NCBI GenBank assembly: GCA_022825385.1
Contig: JAJDWX010000013.1
Coordinates: 1-64,000 of the forward strand
DNA from: Rhodothermales bacterium
GTDB lineage: Bacteria > Bacteroidota > Rhodothermia > Rhodothermales > VXPQ01
Length of the DNA: 64,000 nucleotides
Reading direction: 5' to 3'
Of this stretch, positions 20,704 to 31,786 are shown piece by piece (position 1 is the first letter of the stretch; every line of letters starts with the position of its first letter). The position numbers were made by a program, and so were the translations under genes. The notes beneath the pieces are model-generated. The model was given only the letters and a program-made list of their open reading frames with translations. It was not told the origin of the DNA and did not search any database.

Positions 20704-20726
20704 GTCGTTTCCCTGCAAGGATGAAA

Positions 20727-21563
20727 CTATCTGCGCGAACGAAACGCGGTGCGTCCGAATCGGGCCTGTATGCGAACCTGCATCCGGCTGCGGGCCGAAA
20801 GCGCGACCGGACGCGTCCATACGTCGTACTCGCGGCGACTGATTTCGTGCAGCGCCTCCAGCGCCCCCAGCCACCACCGCTTGAACGCGCCCGCCTTGCG
20901 GCGCGACAATTCGAGCGCCAGCGGCTCGGCCAGCGCAAACGCATTTCGGGCGCGAATGGTTTGTTTCCAAAGAAGCCGCTTCATGGACTCGTCTACCCGC
21001 CCCTCGGCAAGTTGCTCCCGGGACACGCCATGCTGCGCAAGGTCCGTTTCGGGAATGAAAAAACGCCCTTCGGCCCCATCGCGTTTCAGGGCCATGAGGC
21101 GAGCGGTCCAGAAAAATCCGCGGGCCAGTTCGTCAATATAATCGCGCTGCCACGACCCGGAAACGCCAGCGAGGCGGGCCAGGAGGCGGGCGTGCGAACA
21201 CGCCCACTCCGCGATGAACGCGCCCACGGCGCGATCATCCGGGAAACGCGCGGGACCTGTCCATATCCGCGCCGCAGACAGCTGCCTGCCCAGTAATTCC
21301 CGGGGCAGTCCGGCCTCCTTGCAGGCGGCAAGCGCCCGCTTCGCCACGGCTTCCGGAACCACGCGGAGCGGCTTTCCGGTCATAAGGCGATCCCGCTCTT
21401 CGTCGAAAAAAGCGCTGGCGGAGGAGCCGGAAGCGGCTCTGGCATGCGATGCGGAGGGCAAGGCAAGCACAACGGCGGGGCGGGCAAGCGCCCGGCGGAA
21501 ATCCCACAGCGCCTGCGCGTGCGGAAGCTGTTTCCGGCTCCATCCGTCCAGGTAGAACGGCAT
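20727..21563 (-). CDS. Divergent squalene/phytoene synthase-like protein
   Basis: A 278-residue protein with the general layout of the squalene/phytoene synthase superfamily. Recognisable parts are [17 protein letters not shown] at the start, [18 protein letters not shown] in the middle, and the [19 protein letters not shown] segment. That last segment corresponds to the R-x-Y-L-P-x-x-D-L-x-x-x-G-V block after the second Asp-rich motif in true members. The Asp-rich metal-binding motifs themselves are not visible: the DDIAD-type motif has no counterpart, and the D-x-x-E-D site reads LKRDGAEGR. The protein may therefore have lost prenyl-condensing activity or act on another substrate. The start at 21563 is uncertain; the frame continues upstream into thrC without a better ATG. 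It lies between thrC and purM on the same strand. Confidence 0.65.
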   Translation of the reverse strand: MPFYLDGWSRKQLPHAQALWDFRRALARPAVVLALPSASHARAASGSSASAFFDEERDRLMTGKPLRVVPEAVAKRALAACKEAGLPRELLGRQLSAARIWTGPARFPDDRAVGAFIAEWACSHARLLARLAGVSGSWQRDYIDELARGFFWTARLMALKRDGAEGRFFIPETDLAQHGVSREQLAEGRVDESMKRLLWKQTIRARNAFALAEPLALELSRRKAGAFKRWWLGALEALHEISRREYDVWTRPVALSARSRMQVRIQARFGRTAFRSRR

Positions 21564-21657
21564 AGGCAGGGTATCCGCTATATCGGGCGAAGGAACCGGC
21601 ACGAAAAGAGGCGTCGTTTGCGATGCGGGCGCGGCAGGAGCCCGGCAAGGGATTGAA

Positions 21658-22968
21658 TCAGCGTATCCCAAGATACGGACGCAGCGCTTTTGCAGAAGGC
21701 GCCGCGTCCTCGACAGACGCGCCCTCGGCCCCGAGCGACGCCAGCCGCTCCGGAACCTCCGGCTCGAAACCAAGCGCAGCGCGAACCGTTTCCGGGAATT
21801 TGGCCGGGTGCGCCGTAGCGAGCACCGCTACAGGCCCCTGCATTTCGCCCCGTTCGCGCCGCCGCCGAACCGCTTCGAGCCCCACGGCCGTATGCGGGTC
21901 GGCCACGTAGCCGGTGGCTTCGTAAACCCGCCGCATGGACGCCACGGTATCGTCGTCCGCAACGCGCTCCGCAGCAATCAATCGCCGCAGGGCGGGGCGA
22001 TCCAGCAACGCCCGCAGCCTTTCGAAATTGCTGGGCGCGCCGACGTCCATGGCGTTGGAAAGGGTTCGGATCACCGGCGCGAACGCAGCGCCTTCGCTGG
22101 ACAGGTAGCGAGGGAAAAAATCGTTGGCGTTGTGGGCCGCCAGAAAACCCGCCGCCGGGAGCCCGGACAAATACGCGAGGATACCTCCCGTCAGGTTGCC
22201 AAGGTTGCCGCTTGGTACGCAAAACCACGGTTTTTCCCCGGCGAAGCGGCTCGCCGCAAGCACGTAATACATCATCTGCGGCAACAAGCGACCGATATTG
22301 ATGGAATTGGCGGAAGAAAGGCGCGCCGCTGCGTAGGCCGGATGCACGAACGCTTCCTTGACCATGCGCTGGCAATCGTCGAAATCCCCGGCCACGCAGA
22401 GCGCCTGTACGCCCGGCCGCGCGGCAGTCAGCTGGCGCTCCTGCACCGGGCTTACCTTGCCTCCGGGATACAGCAACACGACCCGGATGCGGCGCTGTCC
22501 GGCGAACCCGTCGGCCACCGCGCTGCCCGTATCCCCCGAGGTGGCCACAAGGATGGTGGCTTTTTCGTCCCGCCGCTCCAGCAAATAGCCCATCCAGCGG
22601 GCCATGGTCCGCGCCCCGAAATCCTTGAAGGAAAGCGTAGGGCCGTGAAACAGTTCCAGCACGAAAACATCGCGCCAGCAGGAATCCCCCCCGGAAACCA
22701 GCGGCGCGAGAGGCACGGGAAAATCAAGGGCGTCCCGGACAATCCGGTCCCGGTCGGGGGCGGGTATTTCGTCGCCGATCCATTCCGAAAGCACGCTGCA
22801 CGCCATGTCCGGGAACGCATCTTCCCGAAATACCGATGCAAAATCCACGCGGGGGAGCGTTACGGGCGCGTACAACCCCCCATCGGGGGCCAGACCGCGC
22901 AAAAGGGCCTCTCCGAACGATACGGTTTCCGGGGCCGTGCTGCGCGTGCTGCGGTAGGAAATCGCCAT
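21658..22968 (-). CDS. thrC: Threonine synthase
   Basis: ThrC converts O-phosphohomoserine to threonine with PLP. The 436-residue protein begins MAISYRSTRSTAPETVSFGEALLRGLAPDGG, typical of the family. The cofactor Lys is K115 in FHGPTLSFKDFGARTMARW. ILVATSGDTGSAVADGFAG is the phosphate-binding loop, followed by NSINIGRLLPQMMYY, FCVPSGNLGNLTGGILAY and the late VLATAHPAKFPETV. Length and motif order match bacterial and yeast-type threonine synthases. It follows thrB by 18 bases on the same strand, giving the order homoserine kinase then threonine synthase. The thrBC pair lies downstream of gltBD and the branched-chain genes. Confidence 0.95.
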   Translation of the reverse strand: MAISYRSTRSTAPETVSFGEALLRGLAPDGGLYAPVTLPRVDFASVFREDAFPDMACSVLSEWIGDEIPAPDRDRIVRDALDFPVPLAPLVSGGDSCWRDVFVLELFHGPTLSFKDFGARTMARWMGYLLERRDEKATILVATSGDTGSAVADGFAGQRRIRVVLLYPGGKVSPVQERQLTAARPGVQALCVAGDFDDCQRMVKEAFVHPAYAAARLSSANSINIGRLLPQMMYYVLAASRFAGEKPWFCVPSGNLGNLTGGILAYLSGLPAAGFLAAHNANDFFPRYLSSEGAAFAPVIRTLSNAMDVGAPSNFERLRALLDRPALRRLIAAERVADDDTVASMRRVYEATGYVADPHTAVGLEAVRRRRERGEMQGPVAVLATAHPAKFPETVRAALGFEPEVPERLASLGAEGASVEDAAPSAKALRPYLGIR

Positions 22969-22986
22969 GAGATCGCCCTGCGCTCG

Positions 22987-23967
22987 CTATGCGGGCTGCC
23001 GTACGCGCGCGCGCTGTTCCATCCGGTCCACGACGCCGGCGTCGTTTACTTCGGCAACCAGTCCCCTGGCCTCGACGCGCTCGGACAGGCTGGCCTCGAC
23101 CATGGCGCCCCGTATCGAAGCCGCCTCTTCTGCGGACGGCGCCAGGGCGAACATGGCCGGGCCCGAACCGGTCAAGGCGCATCCGAACGCGCCGGCTTCG
23201 AGCGCCGCATTCCGCACGGCATGGTAACAGGGCACCAGCGAGGCCCGTACCGGCTCCACAAGACGGTCCCGCATCATGCACTGCCCAACGGTTTCCCAAT
23301 CGCCGCAACGGTATGCGTCCACCAGAAACGCCAGTTCGGACGCATTGCCCACCGCGTCCTGGAGGGATACGCGATCCGGCAACATGGCGCGGGCTTGCCG
23401 GGTAAGCACCTGTACGTTCGGCAAAATCAGGGCGATGTGCAACGAATCCGGCAGTTCGATGCGACGATAGCGCGCCGCGTTGCTCGACGAAACCAGAATG
23501 AGTCCGCCCAGCAAGGCCGGGAGCGCATTATCCCCATGCCGCCCGCCGGAAGCAATGTCTTCGGCCTCCAGCACGGCCTCGACAAGCGCTTCTTTTTCGA
23601 GGGGCCTTCCAAAAAGCATATTCGCGGCCCAGGCGCCCGCCACGGCGCTGGCCGCCGAACCGCCGATCCCGGAGCCAAGCGGAATCCCTTTCGTGAGCGT
23701 AAGTTCGATCCCGCCGTCCGCGCCCAGCAAATCCAGTACGCCCCGGGCCGCGATCACGGCGGTATTTTTTTCGGAATCCTGAAGGGCCTCCAGCGGCACG
23801 GCGCCCGGCTCGTGCCGAAGCTGAACCCCCGGACCGTCCGTCCGCCGCGCCCGAACCATGTCGCCAATCCCCGAAACGCACAAGCCCAGCGCATCGAACC
23901 CCGGCCCAAGATTGGACAAGGAAGCCGGGCCAAAAACATCGATATAATCCACAGCGTGAAGCGGCAT
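22987..23967 (-). CDS. thrB: Homoserine kinase
   Basis: ThrB phosphorylates homoserine ahead of threonine synthase. The 326-residue GHMP kinase begins with the DVFGPASLSNLGPGFDALGLCV motif (about residues 10-31). The phosphate-binding motif 2 is KGIPLGSGIGGSAASAVAGA (about 96-115). A C-terminal GAFGCALTGSGPAMFALAP block is motif 3. No extra domain is present and the length is normal. It is followed 18 bases later by thrC. About 64 bases of AT-rich sequence (23968-24031) separate it from gltD, which might hold a secondary promoter; none is clear. Confidence 0.95.
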   Translation of the reverse strand: MPLHAVDYIDVFGPASLSNLGPGFDALGLCVSGIGDMVRARRTDGPGVQLRHEPGAVPLEALQDSEKNTAVIAARGVLDLLGADGGIELTLTKGIPLGSGIGGSAASAVAGAWAANMLFGRPLEKEALVEAVLEAEDIASGGRHGDNALPALLGGLILVSSSNAARYRRIELPDSLHIALILPNVQVLTRQARAMLPDRVSLQDAVGNASELAFLVDAYRCGDWETVGQCMMRDRLVEPVRASLVPCYHAVRNAALEAGAFGCALTGSGPAMFALAPSAEEAASIRGAMVEASLSERVEARGLVAEVNDAGVVDRMEQRARVRQPA

Positions 23968-24031
23968 GAATTACTTTTACATTAAGAAAATGCGGTTAAT
24001 CTATTGCCTTGCAATGAATTAAGGGCATGAA

Positions 24032-25501
24032 TCACCGCAACGCGGGGAGGTCGCCTTCGCCCTTGGCGGGAAGCATCGTCGCCTCTTCGCGCAGAAAGGC
24101 GTCCACGCCGCGCGCCGCCTCCCGGCCCTCTGCAATGGCCCATACCACCAGCGACTGCCCCCTGCGCATATCGCCCGCCGCAAACACGCCAGGCCGCGAG
24201 GACATATAGTTCTCGTCCGTGCGAACATTGCCTCGCTCGTCCAGTTCGACGCCCAGCTGGGCGATCGCGCCGTCCGGTTCGGGTCCGAGATACCCCACGG
24301 CAAGCAGTACGAGATCGGCAGGCCACAGGTACTCCGAATTGGGCTGTTCCACGAAACGCATGCGCCCGGCAGCATCCTTCTTCGGCAGCACATTCACCGT
24401 GCGCAATTCCTGCACGGACCCGTCGTCCCCGCTGAACTCCTTCGTCAGCAGGCTCCAGTGGCGATCCGCGCCTTCTTCGTGGGAAGTAGACGTCTGGAAC
24501 ACCATAGGCATGAACGGCCAGGGCTGGTGCGACGGGCGCGTTTCGGGGGGCGTTGGAAGCAATTCGAACTGCGTAATGGATTTCGCGCCTTGCCTGTTGG
24601 CGGTGCCCACGCAATCGCTTCCCGTATCGCCGCCGCCAATCACGATTACGTCCTTGCCCGCCGCCGTAATCGGCGCCACATGGTCCATAGCGTCCCCCGC
24701 ATTGATCTTGTTCTGCCGCCATAGATAATCCCAGGCAAAATGAATTCCCTCCAGTTCGCGACCCGGAACCGGTATGTCGCGGGGTTTCGTAGCGCCTCCG
24801 GCGAGCACGACGGCGCAAAAATCCGCAAGCGCGGACACGGGATAATCCTTGCCCACCTCGGCATTCGTAACGAACCGGACTCCTTCCTCGCGCATCACGT
24901 CGATCCGGCGATCCACGATCCATTTCTCCAGTTTGAAATCCGGAATGCCGTAGCGAAGCAAGCCGCCGAGTCGGTCGTCCCGCTCCAGCACGGTGACCGA
25001 ATGGCCCGCCTTGTTCAGCTGATCGGCGGCGGCCAGTCCCGCCGGACCCGATCCCACGACCGCCACGCGCCTGCCCGTCCTCGTTTCCGGGGGGCGGGGC
25101 GCGTACCAGCCATCCTTCCAGGCGCGGTCCGAAATGCTTTTCTCGATCTGCTCGATCGTAACAGGCGGCTCGTTAATGCCGAGTACGCACGCGGACTCGC
25201 AGGGAGCCGGACAAATCCTGCCCGTGAACTCCGGGAAATTGTTCGTTGCGCGCAACCGCCAGAACGCATCTTCCCACGCGCCCCGGTACGCCAGGTCGTT
25301 CCAGTCCGGGATAATGTTGCCCAGCGGACAGCCCGCCTGGCAGAAGGGCACCCCGCAATCCATGCAACGCGCAGCCTGCTGCTTCACCTTCCTGACGGGA
25401 AGTTCCAGGTACACGTCGCGGTAGTCGCGCTTGCGTTCCTCCACCGGGCGGCGCGGAGCCAGCTCCCGGGCATATTCCATAAATCCGGTTATCTTACCCA
25501 T
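24032..25501 (-). CDS. gltD: Glutamate synthase, small (beta) subunit
   Basis: GltD feeds electrons from NADPH through FAD and Fe-S centres to GltB. The 489-residue protein has the N-terminal cysteine motifs ARCMDCGVPFCQAGCPLGNIIPDWNDL (residues about 44-70) and GRICPAPCESACVLGINEPPVTIE (about 93-116). The FAD-binding VAVVGSGPAGLAAADQLNKAGHSVTVLE lies at about 145-172, and the second dinucleotide site is DVIVIGGGDTGSDCVGTANRQGAKS (about 285-309). The C-terminal GVFAAGDMRRGQSLVVWAIAEGREAARGVD closes the FAD site. It follows gltB by 27 bases. All expected cofactor residues are visible. Confidence 0.95.
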   Translation of the reverse strand: MGKITGFMEYARELAPRRPVEERKRDYRDVYLELPVRKVKQQAARCMDCGVPFCQAGCPLGNIIPDWNDLAYRGAWEDAFWRLRATNNFPEFTGRICPAPCESACVLGINEPPVTIEQIEKSISDRAWKDGWYAPRPPETRTGRRVAVVGSGPAGLAAADQLNKAGHSVTVLERDDRLGGLLRYGIPDFKLEKWIVDRRIDVMREEGVRFVTNAEVGKDYPVSALADFCAVVLAGGATKPRDIPVPGRELEGIHFAWDYLWRQNKINAGDAMDHVAPITAAGKDVIVIGGGDTGSDCVGTANRQGAKSITQFELLPTPPETRPSHQPWPFMPMVFQTSTSHEEGADRHWSLLTKEFSGDDGSVQELRTVNVLPKKDAAGRMRFVEQPNSEYLWPADLVLLAVGYLGPEPDGAIAQLGVELDERGNVRTDENYMSSRPGVFAAGDMRRGQSLVVWAIAEGREAARGVDAFLREEATMLPAKGEGDLPALR

Positions 25502-25528
25502 ATTACTTCTGGTTTATGCCATCCCCGT

Positions 25529-28500
25529 CTATACGACGGCATGTTCCGGCGCAATCGTCTCGCGCGCTTCTTCCTCCAGCCGAAGAAGCGCATTCCGATA
25601 TTCGACCGGCATGATCTTGACGAATTCTTCCAGCGCGGCCTCCCAGTTTTCAAGCACCCATTCCGCTACGGAACTCCCGGTCAGGCGATAGTGCTTCTCG
25701 ACCATCCCGTGCAATTCCTCCATATCGGCAGGATCCTCCACTTTTTCGAGGTCCACCATCTTGCCGTTGCATCGCAACGTCCTGAACTCCAGGGTCCCGT
25801 CGAGGACGTACGCCACGCCGCCGCTCATGCCCGCGGCAAAATTCCGTCCGGTGGGACCCAGCACAACCACGCGCCCGCCGGTCATGTATTCGCATCCATG
25901 GTCGCCGAGACCTTCGACCACCGCGCGCGCGCCGCTGTTGCGCACGGCGAAACGCTCCCCGGCGCGTCCGCGCAAGAACACTTCCCCGCTCGTTGCGCCG
26001 TACAACGCCACATTGCCCACGATAATGTTGCTGTGCGCGTCGTATCCGGCGTTTTCCGGCGGCTGCACGACAAGGCAGGAGCCGGAAAGCCCCTTGCCGA
26101 AATAATCGTTCGTATCGCCTTGCAGGCGGACCGTAATGCCCGGCGCCCCGAACGCGAAGAAACTCTGCCCGCCCGAGCCGGTCATGTTGATCCGAATCGT
26201 ATCCGCGGGAAGGCGCCCCCCGGGATAGCGCTTGCTGACCTCCGCGGAAAGCAGCGTCCCGACCGTCCGGTTGACATTCCGAACGGGTATGTCGATCTCC
26301 ACCGGGGCTTTCGTATCCAGCGCAGGGCGAGCCATTTCGATCAGGCGATGGTCCAGCGCCTCGTCCAGGCCGTGATCCTGCTCCGTCGCATGAAATTTGC
26401 GCAACGCTTCGGGGACTTCCGGTTTGACCAGAATCGGCGACAGGTCCAGATGCTTCGCCTTCCAGTGATCGATGCCGGGACGCACCCGCAACCGATCCAC
26501 TTGCCCAACCATTTCGTCCACCGAACGGAATCCGAGGCGGGCCATGATCTCGCGCAACTCTTCCGCGACGAAATGCAAATAATTGATCACGTCTTCCGGC
26601 TGCCCTTCGAATTTCTTCCGCAATTCCGGGTCCTGCGTGGCGATGCCGACGGGGCATGTGTTCAGATGGCATTTGCGCATCATAATGCACCCTATCGCCA
26701 CCAGCGGCGCCGTCGAGAAGCCAAATTCGTCCGCGCCGAGGAGGCAGGCGACCGCTACGTCCCGTCCCGTCTTGAGTTGTCCGTCGCATTCCACCCGAAT
26801 GCGGCTCCGAAGCCCATTGCGCACCAGCACCTGATGCGTTTCGGACAAGCCCAGTTCCCAGGGCAATCCGGCGTGCATGATGGACGTTTGCGGGGACGCG
26901 CCGGTCCCCCCGTCGTGGCCGGAAATCAGCACGACGTCGGCCTTGCCTTTCGCCACGCCGGCCGCGATCGTGCCCACCCCCACTTCGGAAACCAGTTTGA
27001 CCGTAATGCGCGCGTCCGGGTTCGAATTCTTCAGATCGTGTATCAGCTGCGCCAGGTCTTCGATCGAATAAATGTCATGATGCGGCGGCGGCGAAATCAG
27101 GCCCACGTACGGCGTCGAATGGCGCGTCTTGGCAATCCACGGATATACCTTTTCGCCCGGCAACTGCCCGCCTTCTCCCGGCTTGGCCCCCTGCGCCATC
27201 TTGATCTGAATCTCGTCCGCGCTCGTCAGGTAGTCGATCGTCACCCCGAAGCGGCCCGACGCCACCTGCTTGATCGCGCTCCGCTTTTCGCTGCGGCGGT
27301 CGTAGCGTTCCGGGTCCTCGCCGCCTTCGCCCGTATTGCTCTTGCCCCCGAGGCGATTCATGGCGATGGCCAGCGTCTCGTGGGTTTCCTTCGATATGGA
27401 GCCGTACGACATGGCACCTGTTTTGAACCGCTTGACGATCTCCGTCCACGGCTCTACTTCGCCCGGCGGCACAGGGTCGGCGCCCGATTCGTCCAGCGCA
27501 AGCAAGCCGCGCAACGTGCCCAGTTGCTTCGTCTGGTCGTTGACCATGCGGGCATACTCCTCGTAGGCGGAAGGCTCCCCGGAACGCGCGGCCTGTTGCA
27601 GTCGCGCGATGGTCATGGGATTGAACAAATGATGTTCTCCGTTGCGCCGCCATAGATAGCGGCCCCCTGGATCCAGGTCCTTCGAAAAGGCAAGGCGGAC
27701 GTCGGGCCAGGCCTGACGGTGCCGCATATTCGCTTCTTCGGCTATCGTATCGAGGCCGACGCCGCCTATTCTGCTCGCCGTCCCCGTGAAATACCGGTCG
27801 ACGAGGTCCTGGGCCAGCCCGACCGCCTCGAATATCTGGGCGCCTCGATAACTCTGCACGGTCGAAATGCCCATCTTGGACATGACTTTGAGAATGCCCG
27901 TCCCGACCGATTTTATGTATCCGACGCGGGCCTTACTGTCCGAAATTTCTTCCTCGGCAAGCAACCGCTCGATCACCTGCAACGCCAGCCACGGATTCAC
28001 GGCGTCCGCGCCGTACCCGATAAGCGCGCAAAAATGATGCACTTCCCGAGGCTCCCCGCTTTCGACCACAATGGACGCGCGGGTGCGGATCCCCTTCCGA
28101 ATCAGCCGATGATGCACGGCCCCCGTAGCCAGCAAGGCGGGCATGGGCGCCAGGTTCGGGCCCGCCGCCCGATCCGACAACACGAGCACGGACCGCCCCA
28201 CGCGCACCATCCGCTCTGCTTCGTCGCACAAGGCGTCGAGCGCCTTCCGCAGCCCTTCTCCATCGCTTCCGGCCTCGAACGCCATGTCGATCTTCTGCGT
28301 TTTCAGTTCCTCTATCCCCGAATTCGGGATGCGCGCCAGGTCCCGATCCGACAAAATGGGTTGTTTCAGAATCAACTTGCGGCAATGGTGCGGCGTCTCC
28401 TGGAAAAGGTCCCGCTCCGCGCCCAGTTGGGTGAACAGGGACGTCACCATCTCTTCGCGGATGGCGTCCAGCGGGGGATTGGTCACCTGGGCGAACAGCT

Positions 28501-30061
28501 GCCGAAAGTAGTCGTACAGGAGGCGCGGCTTGTCCGAAAGCACGGCGAGCGGGGTATCGTCTCCCATCGAGCCCAGTGCTTCTTTCCCGTGCAGCCCCAT
28601 GGGCTTCATGAGCAGGCGCTCGTCTTCAAGCGTATAGCCGAACATTTTCTCCCGGACATGAAGTTCCTCGGGAGCATAGCGCGGCGGGCGGCCGTAGTCC
28701 GGCAAATCCTGCAAGCGTACGGCGTGATCCCGCAGCCATTCGCCGTACGGACGGCGGGTAGCAAGCGTTTGCTTGATTTCTTCGTCCTCGATGATCCGGC
28801 GCTCTTCCAGATCGACCAGAAACATCTTGCCGGGCTGCAAACGCCCCTTCGCCACCACATTCGCCGGATCCGTATTGAGCACGCCCGTTTCGGAGGCAAG
28901 AATAACCAGCCCGTCCTTCGTAACCGTATACCGCGAAGGCCGCAGGCCATTCCGGTCCAGAATCGCGCCAATGTACCGCCCATCCGTAAACGGCAGCACG
29001 GCCGGGCCGTCCCACGGCTCCATCAAACAGGAATGGTATTCGTAAAAATCCCGCTTCTCTTCGCTCATCTCCCGGGTGTATTCCCAGGCTTCCGGCACCA
29101 GCATCATCATCGCGTGCGGAAGCGAACGTCCCGTAAAGTAGAGCAGTTCGAGCGCATTGTCGAGAATGGCCGAATCGCTTACGCCCTCGGTAAGGATGGG
29201 CAGCAGCTTCTTCATGTCGTCGCCGAAGAGTTCCGATTCGAACAGCGACTGGCGGGCGTTCATCCAGTTGAAATTGCCCCGAAGCGTATTGATCTCGCCA
29301 TTGTGGCACAAAAAGCGAAAAGGCTGCGCCAGCGACCACTGCGGCAACGTGTTCGTCGAGAACCGCGCATGCACCATAGCCAGCGCGCTTTTCATGCGCG
29401 GGTCAACCAGATCCGTATAGAAACGGGGCAAATCCTCGCCCAGCAACATCCCCTTGTAAACGAGCGTGCGGGAAGAGAGCGAGCAAATGTAAAACGCGCG
29501 GGCCTCGGCCATGTCGGCCTTCGCCACGGTATGTTCGATTACCTTCCGGATAACGTACAACTTGCGCTCGAACGCTTGCTGGTCCGGCGTCTGCTTGCCC
29601 CGCCCCACCAGCGCTTGCCAGAGTTCCGGCTGCATGGCCGCCGCCGCCTCTCCCGCGGAATCCGCGCGAACCGGGACGCGGCGCCACCCGATCCATTCTT
29701 GCCCTTCCGCCCGAACGGTTTCTTCCACCGCGCTGCGGCAAAACGCTTGCGCCCGCGCGTCCCTCGGCAAAAAAATCATGCCGGCTGCATACGCCCCCGG
29801 CGCCCGCGCCCCCGCGCCCAGGTCCTTCAGCGCCTGCGCCAGAAACGCGTGCGGCGTCTGAATCAGGATGCCCGTGCCGTCGCTCGTCCTGTCGTCGCAT
29901 CCGCAGGCCGAGCGGTGCGACAAGTTGTTCAGCATTTCGAGCCCTTTTTGCACAATATCGTGGCTCGGTTCGTTCTGCACCGTGCAAACGAAACCGACGC
30001 CGCATGCGTCATGCTCGTAAAACGAGTCGTAAAGGCCTTCTCGAACAGGGGATAATTGCAT
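25529..30061 (-). CDS. gltB: Glutamate synthase, large (alpha) subunit
   Basis: GltB makes two glutamates from glutamine and 2-oxoglutarate. The protein is about 1510 residues, the normal size. The N-terminal glutaminase domain begins after a short propeptide at [10 protein letters not shown], where the Cys is the Ntn nucleophile; [19 protein letters not shown] follows. The central and FMN domains include [25 protein letters not shown] and [25 protein letters not shown]. The [3Fe-4S] ligands are C-x5-C-x4-C in [21 protein letters not shown]-terminal GXGXG beta-helix domain ends the protein. ATG 30061 is preferred to an in-frame TTG at 30082, because the latter overlaps cimA. gltD follows 27 bases later. 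Placement in the branched-chain string links amino-group supply to keto-acid synthesis. Confidence 0.95.
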   Translation of the reverse strand: MQLSPVREGLYDSFYEHDACGVGFVCTVQNEPSHDIVQKGLEMLNNLSHRSACGCDDRTSDGTGILIQTPHAFLAQALKDLGAGARAPGAYAAGMIFLPRDARAQAFCRSAVEETVRAEGQEWIGWRRVPVRADSAGEAAAAMQPELWQALVGRGKQTPDQQAFERKLYVIRKVIEHTVAKADMAEARAFYICSLSSRTLVYKGMLLGEDLPRFYTDLVDPRMKSALAMVHARFSTNTLPQWSLAQPFRFLCHNGEINTLRGNFNWMNARQSLFESELFGDDMKKLLPILTEGVSDSAILDNALELLYFTGRSLPHAMMMLVPEAWEYTREMSEEKRDFYEYHSCLMEPWDGPAVLPFTDGRYIGAILDRNGLRPSRYTVTKDGLVILASETGVLNTDPANVVAKGRLQPGKMFLVDLEERRIIEDEEIKQTLATRRPYGEWLRDHAVRLQDLPDYGRPPRYAPEELHVREKMFGYTLEDERLLMKPMGLHGKEALGSMGDDTPLAVLSDKPRLLYDYFRQLFAQVTNPPLDAIREEMVTSLFTQLGAERDLFQETPHHCRKLILKQPILSDRDLARIPNSGIEELKTQKIDMAFEAGSDGEGLRKALDALCDEAERMVRVGRSVLVLSDRAAGPNLAPMPALLATGAVHHRLIRKGIRTRASIVVESGEPREVHHFCALIGYGADAVNPWLALQVIERLLAEEEISDSKARVGYIKSVGTGILKVMSKMGISTVQSYRGAQIFEAVGLAQDLVDRYFTGTASRIGGVGLDTIAEEANMRHRQAWPDVRLAFSKDLDPGGRYLWRRNGEHHLFNPMTIARLQQAARSGEPSAYEEYARMVNDQTKQLGTLRGLLALDESGADPVPPGEVEPWTEIVKRFKTGAMSYGSISKETHETLAIAMNRLGGKSNTGEGGEDPERYDRRSEKRSAIKQVASGRFGVTIDYLTSADEIQIKMAQGAKPGEGGQLPGEKVYPWIAKTRHSTPYVGLISPPPHHDIYSIEDLAQLIHDLKNSNPDARITVKLVSEVGVGTIAAGVAKGKADVVLISGHDGGTGASPQTSIMHAGLPWELGLSETHQVLVRNGLRSRIRVECDGQLKTGRDVAVACLLGADEFGFSTAPLVAIGCIMMRKCHLNTCPVGIATQDPELRKKFEGQPEDVINYLHFVAEELREIMARLGFRSVDEMVGQVDRLRVRPGIDHWKAKHLDLSPILVKPEVPEALRKFHATEQDHGLDEALDHRLIEMARPALDTKAPVEIDIPVRNVNRTVGTLLSAEVSKRYPGGRLPADTIRINMTGSGGQSFFAFGAPGITVRLQGDTNDYFGKGLSGSCLVVQPPENAGYDAHSNIIVGNVALYGATSGEVFLRGRAGERFAVRNSGARAVVEGLGDHGCEYMTGGRVVVLGPTGRNFAAGMSGGVAYVLDGTLEFRTLRCNGKMVDLEKVEDPADMEELHGMVEKHYRLTGSSVAEWVLENWEAALEEFVKIMPVEYRNALLRLEEEARETIAPEHAVV

Positions 30062-30078
30062 ACCTGCTTCGTCCTTCC

Positions 30079-31725
30079 TCAATCCAGTGAAACAAGGGCT
30101 TCTTTCATCGAACGGATCGGCTGAGCGCCTGCGCGCATCAACGCATACCGGATACCGTCCGCGATAGCCTGCCAGCTGGCTTCGAGAATATTCGTGGAAA
30201 CGCCCACGGTATTCCAGGTTTCGTTTCCGTTCATATGTTCTATAAGCACGCGAACATACGCCGCCGTGCCGTCCTCGGGGCTCACCACGCGCACCTTGTA
30301 ATCCACAAGGTGCACCTCGACCAGGCTCGGATAAAACGCGATAAGCACCCCGCGCAAGGCATTCGACAAGGCGTCTACGGGCCCTACGCCTTCGGCCACG
30401 AGCAATTCCCTGCGGCCATTGACGCGCAAGGCGACCGTCGCCTGGGTAGCGTCCGCGCCCTTGTCGCTGAGCTCGCTCTGAACGCGGAGCCGCTCCAGGG
30501 AAAAGAACTCGGTTTCCTCGCCCTGAATCTGGCGCAGCAACAACTCGAAAGAGGCTTCGGCCCCCTCGAATTCGTAGCCCAGATGCTCAAGGTCCTTGAT
30601 GCGCTTCACGGCGCGGGCCGCGTCGTCCGCCTTGTCCAGGTCCAGCCCCAGTTCCTCGGCCTTGTAGCGTATGTTGCTGCGCCCGGACAAGTCGGACAAA
30701 AGCACCCGACGCTTGTTGCCCACCTCTTCGGGCGCAAGATGTTCGTAGGCGGCAGGGTCTTTCATGACCGCCGACACATGAATGCCCCCCTTGTGGGCGA
30801 AAGCGCTCCGGCCTACGTACGCCGCCCGGTCCACCGGGTCGAGATTCGCCACCTCGTACACGAAATGCGAAAGGTCCGCGATTTCGCGCAAGCGATCCGG
30901 CGGGACGCACGCATATCCCAGTTTAAGTTGGAGCCCGGGTACGATGGCCGTCAAATCCGCGTTGCCGCAGCGCTCCCCGATGCCGTTGATCGTCCCCTGC
31001 ACGTGCCGGGCGCCTGCCTGCACCGCCACCAGCGAATTGGCCGCGGCGCATCCGGCGTCGTTATGCGCGTGAATGCCAAGGTTTGTCTCAAACCGGCTCG
31101 CCACGTCCCGAACGACGCGTCCCAGCGTATCGGGCAACGTGCCGCCGTTCGTATCGCACAGGACCAGCGCGTCCGCGCCCGCCTCCGCCGCCGCCGCAAG
31201 CGTTTCCAGCGCATAGGCGCGGTCATTCAGGTACCCGTCGAAAAAATGCTCGGCGTCGTACACCACATGCTTGCCATGCGCCTTCAGGTACGCCACCGAA
31301 GAGCGAATCAGGTCCAGGTTTTCGTCCCGCGTCACGCCAAGGGCCACTTCCACGTGCAGCGTCCAGCTTTTGCCGAACAGGGACGCCACGGGGGTATCCG
31401 CAGCCAGCATCGCCCGCAAGTTGGGATCGTCCTCGGGAGCGTACTGCGCACGGCGCGTAGACCCGAAAGCGCAAATGCGCGCCTGCGTCCATTCCACGTC
31501 CCGCGCCAGTTCGAAAAATTCCTGGTCTTTCGGATTCGAACCGGGCCACCCTCCTTCGATAATGTCAATGCCAAAGCGGTCGAGGCGTTTTGCGATCCGC
31601 AATTTGTCGCGGGCCGTCAGCGAAACATGTTCGCCTTGCGTACCGTCGCGGAGCGTCGTGTCGAAGAGCTCCACCAGAGTCGATCCGTCGGCATGTGCTG
31701 GCATGAAGGTGTCCGTTGGGTCCAT
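30079..31725 (-). CDS. cimA: (R)-Citramalate synthase
   Basis: CimA condenses pyruvate with acetyl-CoA to citramalate, the threonine-independent entry to isoleucine; its product is processed by LeuCD and LeuB. The 548-residue protein carries [20 protein letters not shown] (about 18-37), [33 protein letters not shown] and the [40 protein letters not shown] metal and signature blocks. These mark the CimA branch (G-G-W-P-G-S and C-D-T-N-G-G) rather than LeuA (G-F-P, N-I-P-D-T). A C-terminal LeuA-type regulatory domain (about 420-540) is present, so feedback control, probably by isoleucine, is likely. The gene lies 61 bases after leuD and ends 17 bases before the gltB start. A second homologous enzyme, leuA, is in the same string. 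Confidence 0.93.
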   Translation of the reverse strand: MDPTDTFMPAHADGSTLVELFDTTLRDGTQGEHVSLTARDKLRIAKRLDRFGIDIIEGGWPGSNPKDQEFFELARDVEWTQARICAFGSTRRAQYAPEDDPNLRAMLAADTPVASLFGKSWTLHVEVALGVTRDENLDLIRSSVAYLKAHGKHVVYDAEHFFDGYLNDRAYALETLAAAAEAGADALVLCDTNGGTLPDTLGRVVRDVASRFETNLGIHAHNDAGCAAANSLVAVQAGARHVQGTINGIGERCGNADLTAIVPGLQLKLGYACVPPDRLREIADLSHFVYEVANLDPVDRAAYVGRSAFAHKGGIHVSAVMKDPAAYEHLAPEEVGNKRRVLLSDLSGRSNIRYKAEELGLDLDKADDAARAVKRIKDLEHLGYEFEGAEASFELLLRQIQGEETEFFSLERLRVQSELSDKGADATQATVALRVNGRRELLVAEGVGPVDALSNALRGVLIAFYPSLVEVHLVDYKVRVVSPEDGTAAYVRVLIEHMNGNETWNTVGVSTNILEASWQAIADGIRYALMRAGAQPIRSMKEALVSLD

Positions 31726-31786
31726 GGGGGATCGCCGCGAAAGGCCCGAAGGCGTCGGGGCGGGTTTGCTTTGTCAACAGGCCATG

